DNA from: Peptostreptococcaceae bacterium
Lineage (GTDB): Bacteria; Bacillota; Clostridia; Peptostreptococcales; Peptostreptococcaceae
Reading direction: 5' to 3'
NCBI GenBank assembly: GCA_902363255.1
Contig: CABIZO010000001.1
Span: 310,001 to 374,000, forward strand
DNA length: 64,000 bases
In this document: positions 9,733 through 18,595 of the stretch, piece after piece
Layout of the letters: every line of letters begins with the position of its first letter
How positions within the stretch are numbered: position 1 is the first letter of the stretch
Translations under genes and position numbers: made by a program
Notes under the pieces: model-generated
Databases searched by the model: none
What the model was told of the DNA's origin: nothing
Seen by the model: only the letters and a program-made list of their open reading frames with translations

Positions 9733-12700
9733 ATGTTTAAGAAAAAAATAGCATTATTAAGTTTAGTATCAATTATTTCAAATTTTTCATTGTTTACAAC
9801 AAATGTTTTAGCATATGAAATAAAAGAAAATTCAAAAAAAATTGCATCAACTGAAGTAATTAAAAAAGATAGTTCGAAAAATAAAAAAACAAGTAAAGCT
9901 AAAAAAGTTATTACTGTAGCTCAAAATGGAAATACCCATGCAAAGGCAAGAGATAATTTAAAAATGACTTATTTTGGTACAGATTATCAATCTACAGGAA
10001 TAGTTGCAAAGCCAGGAGAAGAATTTGTTGTGTATGTGCAAGCTGAGGAAAATGTACCACTACCAACAATTGCATTTAGTCAACATGAAGGATTTTATTC
10101 AAATTGGGTGAGATGGTATCAATTAAAGCCAGGTAAAAATGTTATAACAGTACCAGAAATTTATAGCAACTCATGGGAAAAGAAAACAGCAAAAGGTGGA
10201 GCTGTATATCTGCTAAATAGATATACAAAAGAAGAACAAGGCAAAGCTCCAGTTGTAACTATTGAAGGTGGAGAAACTTTTCCTTTATATAATGAAGGTG
10301 ACGATAAAGAACAATTCTTAAAAGAATTAAAAGAATATAAGAAAAAATTAGATGAAGACCCAGAAAATACAGTAGATTTATTTGAGTTTAATACAAATAG
10401 AATACTTTACACAGGAACAACATCATCAGCATATAAAGTATATGTAGAAGAAGGGGTGGATATAGAGAAAAGTACAAATAATTTAAATAGCCAAATTCAA
10501 GAAGCTTTTGATTTTTCGGGATTAAAAGATGATATATCAGACCCATCAAATGACTCTACAAATATAAAAACAACAATAAGACTTATGCAACCATATGGAT
10601 TAGCATATGCTTATGTTGATCATGTGGGTATACAAAGAGATTATGAAACATCGATGCTTAAAACAGATAAATCAAGTCTTGGGTCTGTACTATGGGCGAC
10701 TGTTCATGAAGTTGGTCACCAAATGGACATAGATGCTAGAGCATGGCCAGAGATAACAAATAATATGTGGGCAAACAATGCTCATATAAAACAAGGTTTT
10801 GATGATAGAGTTAATTATACTTACATATATAAATATTTAGCTCCAGAAAAATCTCTAAGAGGATTTGAAGAAATGGACTACTTCCAAAAGTTAGGGATGT
10901 TTTGGCAATTACAATTAAAAAAAAGATACTTATTGGGCTGAATTAGAATCTTTATATAGAAAAAGAAAACCTAGTCCAAATAATTATCAACAGAAAAAAG
11001 ATATACTTGCAACTTATTCTTCAGAAGTATTAAATATTAATTTAACTTATTACTTTGAAAAATACGGATTTGATTTATCAGATGAATGTAAAGAAAAATT
11101 AAAAAAATATCCAACATCAAATGAAAAATTATGGTATTTAAATAGTAGTGTAATGAATTATGAAGGGCAAGGATTTGATAACGTAGATACAAACTTAGAT
11201 GTAACATTATCAAAATCAAAATCTAATATAAAGCTAACTATGAATATAAATAAATCTATTAAAAATGATTTACTTGGTTATGAAATAATAAAAGATGGAA
11301 AAGTAATTGGGTTTACAACAGAAAGCTCTTATACAGATAATGAAGCAAATGATAATAGTAAATATGAAGTAGTTCCTTATGCAAAAAATTTAACAACGGG
11401 AAGAAATGTTGAAATAAGTTCATCAACACCAAATATAAGTTTACAACAAGAAAAAGTAACTTTAAAAATTGGAGAAGATTTTAATGCCAAAGATTATGTA
11501 AAAGGCTTTACTTATTTTGGTGATGATATTACTTCAAAAATAGAAGTTGATAGTAATGTAAATACTAACGAATGTGGAACTTATACAGTAAAATATACAT
11601 TAACTAATGAAAATACTACTAAACAAAAAAGTATGGAAGTTGAAGTGGTAAGTGATTATGACTACTTATCAGATCTTTCATGGGAAAGTATAAAAACAGA
11701 TTGGGGAACTCCAAGAAAAAACGGAAATATTCAAGGTATGACTCATGGGCAAGTCACTAAGTTTAAAAAGGGTATAGGAATACATGCTAATGGAAAAATA
11801 ACGTATGACTTATCTGACAAAGATTATGATAAATTTGAGGCTTTAGTTGGTATAGATACATCTATAGGTCAAAATGAACATTCAAGTTTAAAATTTAAAA
11901 TATTAGCAGATGGAAAAACTATCGCATCTACAAATATGATGAATTATGAAGATAATTTAGCTTATATAAATGTGGATGTAGCTGGAGTTAAAGAATTAGT
12001 AATTGAAGTTAATGATGGTGGCAATGGAAATACATGTGATCACAGTATAATAGTTAATCCTAAGTTAACAACAAATAATGGTAAGCCTAAATTTAAAGGT
12101 GATGATAAAATAGCATTTAATATAAATGACAAAATAGACTTACTTAAAGGAATAAGTGTAACAGATGCTGAAGATGGTGACTTAACCTCAAATATAAAAA
12201 TGGAAACAGATTATATTGAAGGAAGTACAGGAATATTTAATGTAAATTGCTCTGTAATAGATAAAGATAAAAATAAATCAACATTTACAAGAACAGTAGT
12301 AGTTTCTGAAAAAGAGACATATTTATCTGACTTAAACTGGGAATACGGAACGATTGGTTCAGGATATATAGGAAAAGATAAATCTGTAAGAGAAGAAACT
12401 ATACAACTTTTAAATGAAAATGGAACATATGAAAAATTTAAAAAAGGTATAGGAACTCATGCTTATTCAGAAATAGTTTATGACTCAAGCGGATATGATG
12501 TATTTGATACTTGGGTTGGACTTGATAAATTTGTATCAAATCAAAATGCATCGAGTGTTATATTTAAAGTTTATGTAGATGGCGAACTTAAAGCACAAAC
12601 AGATGTGATGAAATCAAATTCACCAAAAGAACGCTTAATAGTAGATGTTAGAAATTCTAAGAAAGTAAAATTGGTAGTGGAAGAAGCTGACAACGGAGAT

Positions 12701-13312
12701 ACTTGGGACCATGCTGATTGGGCAGATGCTAAATTTAGAACATTTTCAAAATTTGATTCAACAGAATTAGAAAATACTTTAGTTGAAATAAAAGATAAAA
12801 ATCTTAAACTAAGTATACAGCAAGAACTTGGTTTACCAGGAGAGATAAGATTAGGAGATATGAAAGATCTTGTTTCATTAAGTGTTAAAAATGTTAAAAG
12901 TTTAGACGGACTACAATATGCTATTAATTTGAAGTCATTAAATATAGAAAATAATGAAATTAAAGATTTATCACCATTAAAGAACCTAAAGAAACTTACA
13001 AATTTAAAAGCCAATCCTCAAATGATATACGAAGATTTGGTCTTAGCAAAAGATAAAAATGTATCTGTTGATTATAACATCTTAAATAGAAACGGAGACA
13101 AATTAACTCCAACATCTATATCTATAAAGGATAACAGAACTTGGGAATATACAAATTTAAATGTTAAAGACTGTATAGATGAAGATGGAAAAATATCATT
13201 TAGTACAGAAAACTTTTACTCAGGAATACATACTGTTTATCTTACATATGAAGATAAAGTTGATAACTATACAACAAATATTACATTTATAGTTGATACT
13301 AGAGAAAGATAA
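9733..13312 (+). pseudogene. Second M60 metallopeptidase, frameshifted in an A8 run
   Basis: A paralogue of the preceding gene. A signal peptide spans residues 1-28, followed directly by the M60 domain with HEVGH at 325-329, lacking the N-terminal F5/8C module. The first frame stops at 10941 (402 residues). Coding resumes in the next frame at about 10925 and runs to 13312 with NPCBM, DUF5011, NPCBM and leucine-rich repeat-like modules. At 10917-10924 there are eight A residues; with seven the protein reads LQLKKDTYWAELESLYRKRK, matching the intact paralogue. An intact version would have 1192 residues. The cause may be mutation, a reversible slippage switch or a sequencing error. The truncated product keeps the zinc motif but loses the domain's C-terminal part and all binding modules. 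Confidence 0.88.
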
Positions 13313-13332
13313 TTGAAGTAAAGATTTTATTT

Positions 13333-13387
13333 AAAAACATAGAGAACAATTCTTTTATAGGAATTTGTATAACTCTATGTTTTTTAT
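13333..13387 (+). terminator. Intrinsic terminator after the M60 pair
   Basis: Stem aaacatagag / ctctatgttt with an internal secondary stem (acaattc / gaatttgt) and a following T-rich run. It closes the riboswitch-controlled M60 transcription unit. Confidence 0.8.
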
Positions 13388-13499
13388 TATAAACAAAATA
13401 AATTTCATTTTATAAAGATAGATATTTAATTTCATATGGGTTTCATATTAAAATATTAGTATTTTTATAGATAAAATATTGATATTAAGGAGATTGATT

Positions 13500-14078
13500 A
13501 TGAAAAGGAGTAAATTAGTAAAAAAATTAACTGTAGTAGCACTAACAATGGTGGCAATAGCTTCATTAGCAGTAGGATGTACAAGTTCAAAGGAAGGGAG
13601 TACAAATACAGCAAACTCGAATAGTAAGTTATTTAAAGAAATGAAAACAGAAGACATTAATGGAAATAAGGTAGATAGTTCTATATTCTCAAAATATAAA
13701 CTTACAGTAGTTAATGTATGGAATACAGGTTGTACTCCATGTGTTGGCGAAATACCAACTTTAGACAAGCTAAATAAAGAATATGAGAAAAAAGGTGTTT
13801 CAATAAAAGGTCTATTATTAGAATCAGGAGTTGGATTAAATGATGAAGAGAAAAAAACAGTTGAAGATATATTAAAGAAAGCAAAATCAACTTATCAACA
13901 ACTGACTGTATCAGAAGATATGTTACAAGATAAAACTTTAATTTTACAATCTTTCCCTACAACATTCTTTGTAGATAAAGATGGAAATATAGTTGATAGC
14001 ATAGAAGGCTCTAATGATTATGATGGATGGAAGGCAAAAATAGATGAAGTTTTAGAAAAGGTGATGACTAATGAATAA
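13500..14078 (+). CDS. TlpA/ResA-like thioredoxin-fold lipoprotein
   Basis: 192 residues. The N-terminus is a lipoprotein signal with lipobox LAVGC (Cys27). The thioredoxin fold follows with WNTGCTPC (Cys78 and Cys81), and the cis-proline region is seen as QSFPTTFFVD. It should sit on the outer face of the membrane as a thiol-disulfide exchange protein, reducing or oxidising exported thiols. An in-frame TTG at 13479 has no ribosome site, whereas AAGGAG lies 7 bases before the ATG at 13500, so that start is chosen. It overlaps the next gene by eight bases, indicating translational coupling. Confidence 0.88.
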   Translation: MKRSKLVKKLTVVALTMVAIASLAVGCTSSKEGSTNTANSNSKLFKEMKTEDINGNKVDSSIFSKYKLTVVNVWNTGCTPCVGEIPTLDKLNKEYEKKGVSIKGLLLESGVGLNDEEKKTVEDILKKAKSTYQQLTVSEDMLQDKTLILQSFPTTFFVDKDGNIVDSIEGSNDYDGWKAKIDEVLEKVMTNE

Positions 14079-14217
14079 ATTTATGAAAAACAAAGTTGGA
14101 ATAACTTTAATGGCTATAGGGCTATTATCTATGTCTGTTGGAGTTTTCAGACAAGAACATAAAACTGTAGCTAAAAAGTCTAATATTATATGTCTTGAAT
14201 GCATTGGAATTGGTTAG
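14071..14217 (+). CDS. CD1871A-like CXXC membrane peptide
   Basis: 48-residue peptide with one hydrophobic helix (about 8-25) and the C-terminal motif CLECIGIG. This matches my memory of the small CD1871A-type CXXC family found beside membrane ferredoxins and thioredoxin-like lipoproteins in clostridia. Its start lies inside the end of the lipoprotein gene and its stop abuts the ferredoxin gene. The C-terminal CXXC is predicted to lie outside the cell, where it could be a partner of the lipoprotein's CTPC pair. The function is not established. Confidence 0.75.
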   Translation: MNKFMKNKVGITLMAIGLLSMSVGVFRQEHKTVAKKSNIICLECIGIG

Positions 14218-14226
14218 GTGATTTAT

Positions 14227-15135
14227 ATGGATTTAGTAAAAAAGATAAAATCTAACTTAAGATTGACTGTTCAAATTGTATTTACAGCCTTAACTAATGG
14301 ATATTTTTTAGGCTTTGCAAAGGGAAAGATATATCAAGGGGATAGTAAGCAACTATGTGTACCTGGGCTGAATTGTTATTCATGCCCAGGAGCTGTAGGT
14401 TCTTGTCCGATAGGATCTTTACAAGCTGTATTAGGAAGTAGAAATTTTAAATTTTCATTTTATATAATTGGTTTTCTTATGATGATTGGTGCTTTTATAG
14501 GAAGATTTGTATGTGGGTGGTTATGTCCGTTTGGATTAGTACAAGACTTACTTTATAAAATTCCTGGAATTAAAAAAATCAAAAAAGTGATTTTTGACAA
14601 GCAATTGAGATATCTTAAATATATTATATTAGTAGTATTTGTAATTATAATGCCATTAACGTTAACTAATTATGCAGGAGATGGAAATCCATGGTTTTGT
14701 AAATTAATATGTCCTTCTGGAACATTTTTTGCGGGTATTCCTCTTGTATCAATGAATAGTTCACTTAGAAGAATAATAGGTCCATTATTTACTTGGAAAG
14801 TATTTATATTAGTTTCAACTGTTATTTTATCAATAAAAATATACAGGCCATTTTGTAAATATTTATGTCCTTTAGGTGGTATATATGGATTATTCAATAA
14901 TTACTCACTTTATAAATATGAAGTGGACTATGACAAATGCACAAAATGTGGTTTATGTGAGAAAAAGTGCGATATGAATGTGGCTGCATATAAAACACCC
15001 AATAGTGCTGAATGTATAAGATGTGGAAAATGTATAGAAGTATGTCCTAAAAAAGCTATAAGTACTACATTTTCTAAATCACAAAAACCTAATTGTAATT
15101 CAAATTGTAAATTAAATTGTTCTGGATGCAAATAA
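14227..15135 (+). CDS. NapH/CcoG-like membrane 4Fe-4S ferredoxin
   Basis: 302 residues with about four to five membrane helices and the paired cytoplasmic motifs CGWLCP and CKYLCP typical of NapH/RdxA-like proteins. Two 4Fe-4S motifs follow (CTKCGLCEKKC and CIRCGKCIEVCP), and the Cys-rich tail ends CNSNCKLNCSGCK. It probably passes electrons across or into the membrane to reduce the neighbouring thiol proteins. A GTG at 14218 is in frame, but AGGTG sits 6 bases before the ATG at 14227, so that start is preferred. The extra Cys cluster at the C-terminus is unusual and could bind metal. Confidence 0.85.
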   Translation: MDLVKKIKSNLRLTVQIVFTALTNGYFLGFAKGKIYQGDSKQLCVPGLNCYSCPGAVGSCPIGSLQAVLGSRNFKFSFYIIGFLMMIGAFIGRFVCGWLCPFGLVQDLLYKIPGIKKIKKVIFDKQLRYLKYIILVVFVIIMPLTLTNYAGDGNPWFCKLICPSGTFFAGIPLVSMNSSLRRIIGPLFTWKVFILVSTVILSIKIYRPFCKYLCPLGGIYGLFNNYSLYKYEVDYDKCTKCGLCEKKCDMNVAAYKTPNSAECIRCGKCIEVCPKKAISTTFSKSQKPNCNSNCKLNCSGCK

Positions 15136-15204
15136 AAATATTTAATATAATTGATAAATTATAGTATACTAAGAAAAAATATAAAAATAAAGAGGTCGGT
15201 AAAA

Positions 15205-15873
15205 GTGAGTATAAATATATTAATTATAGAAGATGAAGTAGATATAAGAGAAGGCATAAGTGAGTATTTATCAGAAGTTGGGTATGAAGTTAAGGTAGCA
15301 TCTGATGGACAAGAAGGGATTGATTTATTTAGGCAAAATAAATTTGATTTAGTGTTATTAGATATAATGCTTCCAAAAATAAATGGTTTTGGAGTCTTAA
15401 GTCAAATAAGAGAAACTAGTAATGTACCTGTAATTATGTTAACTGCAATGAATGATGATTATAGTCAGATTATGAGTTTTAATGAAAAAGCTGATGATTA
15501 CATAACTAAACCTTTTTCTGTAGTAATACTTCACAAAAGAATAGAAGCATTATTGAGAAGAATTCAAGGTAAAGAAAATACAAATAAATGGCTTTATAAA
15601 GATGTAGAGGTAGATTTTTTAGGATTTTCAGCAAAAAAACAAGGAAAAACTGTTGATCTGAAACCTAAGGAAATTAAATTATTAGAATTGTTGCTAAAAT
15701 ATAAAAATCAAGTACTAACTAGAAGTCAAATGCTAGATAATTTATGGGATGTTGAGGAAACCCCACTTGATCGGGTGATTGATGTATATATTAAAAATAT
15801 TAGAAAAAAATTAGGTATAGACTGTATTATAACTGTAAAAGGTATCGGCTATAAGTTTGAGGAAAAGCTATGA
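15205..15873 (+). CDS. OmpR-family response regulator
   Basis: 222 residues: receiver domain with phosphoacceptor Asp53 in LVLLDIMLPK, acidic pair EDE near the N-terminus and the lysine in TKPF, then a winged-helix DNA-binding domain (about 125-220). An in-frame ATG at 15151 lacks a ribosome site; GAGG precedes the GTG at 15205 and the protein then begins at the normal receiver position. The ATG of the kinase overlaps its stop by four bases. Being directly downstream of the redox operon, it probably regulates those genes. Confidence 0.9.
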   Translation: MSINILIIEDEVDIREGISEYLSEVGYEVKVASDGQEGIDLFRQNKFDLVLLDIMLPKINGFGVLSQIRETSNVPVIMLTAMNDDYSQIMSFNEKADDYITKPFSVVILHKRIEALLRRIQGKENTNKWLYKDVEVDFLGFSAKKQGKTVDLKPKEIKLLELLLKYKNQVLTRSQMLDNLWDVEETPLDRVIDVYIKNIRKKLGIDCIITVKGIGYKFEEKL

Positions 15874-17327
15874 AGAAGCTAAAGTTATTTCAAAAAACTT
15901 ATTTATTTACTATGGCATTGATGGGAGTAATGATTATTATCTCCCATACTTTGTTATACATGCTTTTACCTACTTTTTACATTAATAAAAAACAACAAGA
16001 TTTAAGCGACATTAGTACTCAATTAATACAACAATTAGAGTCAAATAATAAAGATATGAGCAGTAAAATAGCCAAAGATTTTTCTAATAAATATGGCATT
16101 AATATAGCTTTGAATATAAAAAATAAAAATTATGTATTTGAAGGAATTAAGCAATATGATATTTATATAAAACCAGAATCCTTAGACAGTGAATCACTAA
16201 TAATCAATAACAATGTTGAATTTAAAGATAGTGAAAATTCTTCTGAATCAATAGAAAATAAAGAAGGTTATTTTAAAGTTAAAAATTCTTCTTTATTCTA
16301 TAAAAAAAATATTAAGACTTTAGATGGAACAAGTGGTTCAGTAAAAATTGTGATGGATTTACAATCTTTTAAAGAAGCTAGAAGTGTTGTGTTCATGCTA
16401 CTACCATATTCTATAGGCATAAGTTTAATTATTTCTCTTTTTGCATCGTATATATATGCAAAAAAAATTACGAAGCCAATAAAAGAAATATGTAATGTGA
16501 CAAAAGATATGAAAATTTTAAAAGAAGATGCTTACTGTGACATAAATACGGGAGATGAAATAGAACTTTTATCTCATAATATAAATAGTTTATATAATAC
16601 ACTATTAGATACAATTGATTCTTTAAAAACAGAAATTGAAAATGTAAGTAAATCAGAAAAAAGTAAGGTTGATTTTTTAAGAAGTGCATCTCATGAACTA
16701 AAAACTCCTCTTATGAGTATTCATATAATGTTGGAAAATATGATTTTAAATATAGGGAAGTATAAAAATCATGATATATATTTGCCTAAATGTAAAGAGT
16801 CTGTACTTGATCTTAGCAATATGGTACAAGAAATACTTGATACATCTAGATTGAACACATGGAATAATAATAAAGAATATGAAGTTGTAAATTTAAAAAA
16901 TTTATTAGAAAATATGATTGAACCTTATAAAATTATAGCGAAATCAAAACATATTAATATGAATATAGATTACTCTAACTCGTTAATTATAAATACTGAT
17001 AAAATTTTATTAAATAAGGTTTTATCAAATATTATATCAAATGCAGTAAATTACACAGATGAGGGTAAATATATAAATATATATTTTGAAAATAATTCAT
17101 TAATTATAGAAAATGAATGTGAGCCGATTTCAAAAAATCACTTAGAACACATATTTGATGCTTTTTATAGAGCTGAATTTGATAGAAATAAAAATAGTGG
17201 TGGAAATGGATTAGGTCTTTATATTGTCAAACAGATATTAAATTCATTAGATATAAATTATTCATTTGATTCTATGGAAAATGGTATGAAATTTAAAATA
17301 ACTTTTAAGAATGAGGAGCTTATATAA
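15870..17327 (+). CDS. Sensor histidine kinase
   Basis: 485 residues. Two transmembrane helices (about 12-32 and 172-193) flank an extracytoplasmic sensor region of about 140 residues. HAMP-like linker, HisKA with phospho-His275 in SASHELKTPLMS, and HATPase_c with the N box (NIISNAVNY) and GGNGLGLYIVK G box follow. It overlaps the response regulator gene by ATGA, which is tight coupling. The sensor region has no recognised fold, so the signal is unknown; the neighbouring thiol/ferredoxin genes hint at redox or envelope stress. Confidence 0.92.
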   Translation: MKKLKLFQKTYLFTMALMGVMIIISHTLLYMLLPTFYINKKQQDLSDISTQLIQQLESNNKDMSSKIAKDFSNKYGINIALNIKNKNYVFEGIKQYDIYIKPESLDSESLIINNNVEFKDSENSSESIENKEGYFKVKNSSLFYKKNIKTLDGTSGSVKIVMDLQSFKEARSVVFMLLPYSIGISLIISLFASYIYAKKITKPIKEICNVTKDMKILKEDAYCDINTGDEIELLSHNINSLYNTLLDTIDSLKTEIENVSKSEKSKVDFLRSASHELKTPLMSIHIMLENMILNIGKYKNHDIYLPKCKESVLDLSNMVQEILDTSRLNTWNNNKEYEVVNLKNLLENMIEPYKIIAKSKHINMNIDYSNSLIINTDKILLNKVLSNIISNAVNYTDEGKYINIYFENNSLIIENECEPISKNHLEHIFDAFYRAEFDRNKNSGGNGLGLYIVKQILNSLDINYSFDSMENGMKFKITFKNEELI

Positions 17328-17448
17328 AGTTATGAAAATCTCAAATTATGGAATATATATATTATATAATAAAACTATTTAATTCGACATATAACTATAA
17401 AAAACGACGAAAAATAATAAAAAATAGTACAAAAAATAATAGCTTATT

Positions 17449-17529
17449 ATGGACCCTATGAGTTTATTAATGTCAGGAGCTATTTTTGGAGTCATATTAT
17501 ATGCAGAAGCAAAAAAGAGAATAAAATAA
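17449..17529 (+). CDS. Possible 26-residue membrane peptide
   Basis: A short frame encoding MDPMSLLMSGAIFGVILYAE and ending in a basic tail KKRIK. It has the shape of a single-helix membrane peptide, but the ribosome site is poor. It is listed because a second, better supported micro-ORF follows within 20 bases. Confidence 0.35.
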   Translation: MDPMSLLMSGAIFGVILYAEAKKRIK

Positions 17530-17545
17530 TTAGGAGGTGTTAAAT

Positions 17546-17638
17546 ATGAATTATTTTTTATGCGGAGTCTGTATAGGATTAACAGTATCAGTAATAGTAG
17601 ATCCAGATATGAGTTTTTTTGAAGATTTACTATATTAG
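17546..17638 (+). CDS. 30-residue membrane micro-protein
   Basis: A near-ideal ribosome site (AGGAGGTG) lies 7 bases before the ATG. The product is a hydrophobic helix with two Cys (FLCGVCIGLTVSVIV) followed by an acidic tail (DPDMSFFEDLLY). The strong initiation signal argues that it is translated. It lies between the two-component system and the ArgR-like regulator, so it may belong to the integrative element or be a small membrane regulator. No family is recognised. Confidence 0.55.
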   Translation: MNYFLCGVCIGLTVSVIVDPDMSFFEDLLY

Positions 17639-17697
17639 GTTAAATGACATAAATAGATTTTATATTTAGTAAAATAACTAATACATAAAAGCAAAAT

Positions 17698-17735
17698 AAA
17701 AAAATAGGGTTAATATAACTCTATTTTTTTATTTT
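17698..17735. terminator. Bidirectional intrinsic terminator
   Basis: Stem aaaaaaatagggtt / aactctattttttt with one G-T pair and a five-base loop, T-rich on one side and A-rich on the other. It can end the micro-ORF transcript and also the minus-strand ArgR-like gene. Confidence 0.75.
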
Positions 17736-17787
17736 GATAACTAATTATAACTAACCATAATTGATTATATATAATTATAATTAATTT

Positions 17788-18303
17788 CTAATATTGAGCT
17801 CTACATAGTTTTGATATAGATGAATAAATTAATTTTATATCTTGCTTTGATGAAGATAAGACTTGAACACATCCATATCCAGATTGGCAAAATATAGAGA
17901 ATGAATCAAAGCAGTCTAATAATAGCTCACATATATAATTTTCAAAACCATGCTTTAAAGGTATAAAAGTAACAAATAACTCTTCGTTATTAGAACACGT
18001 ATATTCCGGTAATATATTTCCATAAATACGTGGCTTTAAAATAGTAGCTTCAGATTTATGTAATAAATCTCTTAAAATATATTTTCTAGCTTTCAATCCT
18101 GTATCTTCATAATAACCCTCTCTATTTTTTCTTATATTACTTTCCTGTAAATAATTAGATATATTTGATTGAGATACATAGTAACCAAGACTCTCTAAAA
18201 AACTAGATATTTCAGCTTGAGATTTAAACTTCTCTCTTATTAAATTTGATTTAATAATCATTATTATATTTTCTTTATTACTTAGCTGTTCATTATTTTT
18301 CAT
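17788..18303 (-). CDS. ArgR-like winged-helix regulator
   Basis: 171 residues. The N-terminal region (about 25-75; SQAEISSFLESLGYYVSQSNISNYL) matches the ArgR winged-helix pattern, in which TQxELxxxLxxxGFxVTQATVSRDL is typical. The C-terminal half has the hydrophobic alpha/beta pattern of the ArgR oligomerisation domain, but the arginine-binding residues are not convincing. It is divergent from the primase-helicase gene, and the space between holds several palindromes. It is therefore more likely the repressor of the element than a host arginine regulator. Its Cys-rich C-terminus is uncommon in the family. Confidence 0.65.
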   Translation of the reverse strand: MKNNEQLSNKENIIMIIKSNLIREKFKSQAEISSFLESLGYYVSQSNISNYLQESNIRKNREGYYEDTGLKARKYILRDLLHKSEATILKPRIYGNILPEYTCSNNEELFVTFIPLKHGFENYICELLLDCFDSFSIFCQSGYGCVQVLSSSKQDIKLIYSSISKLCRAQY

Positions 18304-18354
18304 ACAAATCTCCCTAAATTATTATTTATTTTTTTTAATATTAGAATATTGTTA

Positions 18355-18577
18355 TGAGGGGCTACTTATCGCTAGTGAAGTAGTATCGCCTCACATATAC
18401 ATCAATAATATCAATGAAAACTTAATAAAACAATTATTTTATCTATTTTTTATTGATATTATTGAATTTGTGAGTTTGGCAAAATATTCAAAATGATATA
18501 TTATTAAACCATCAAGCGATACAAATAATTCGTTATTGATAAATAAATCGTCAATATCGTCTTAGTGTCGATATTGA
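18355..18577. promoter_or_regulatory. Divergent control region with three inverted repeats
   Basis: Three structures lie between the ArgR-like gene and the primase gene. The first is an imperfect 39-base palindrome at 18355-18393 (tgagg...cctca). The second is a perfect 14-base inverted repeat (tcaataatatcaat at 18402-18415 with its complement at 18452-18465), extended outward by cctcac and gtgag. The third is a nine-base inverted repeat (tcaatatcg / cgatattga, 18551-18577) ending four bases before the ribosome site of the primase. They are good candidates for operators of the divergent regulator, or for part of a replication origin recognised by the primase-helicase. Confidence 0.6.
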
Positions 18578-18595
18578 TAATAGGAGGTAATTAAA

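Noticed and set aside
12571..13014. 147-codon minus-strand frame within the second M60 gene
   Set aside because: Antisense shadow of the NPCBM and leucine-rich repeat-like coding region.
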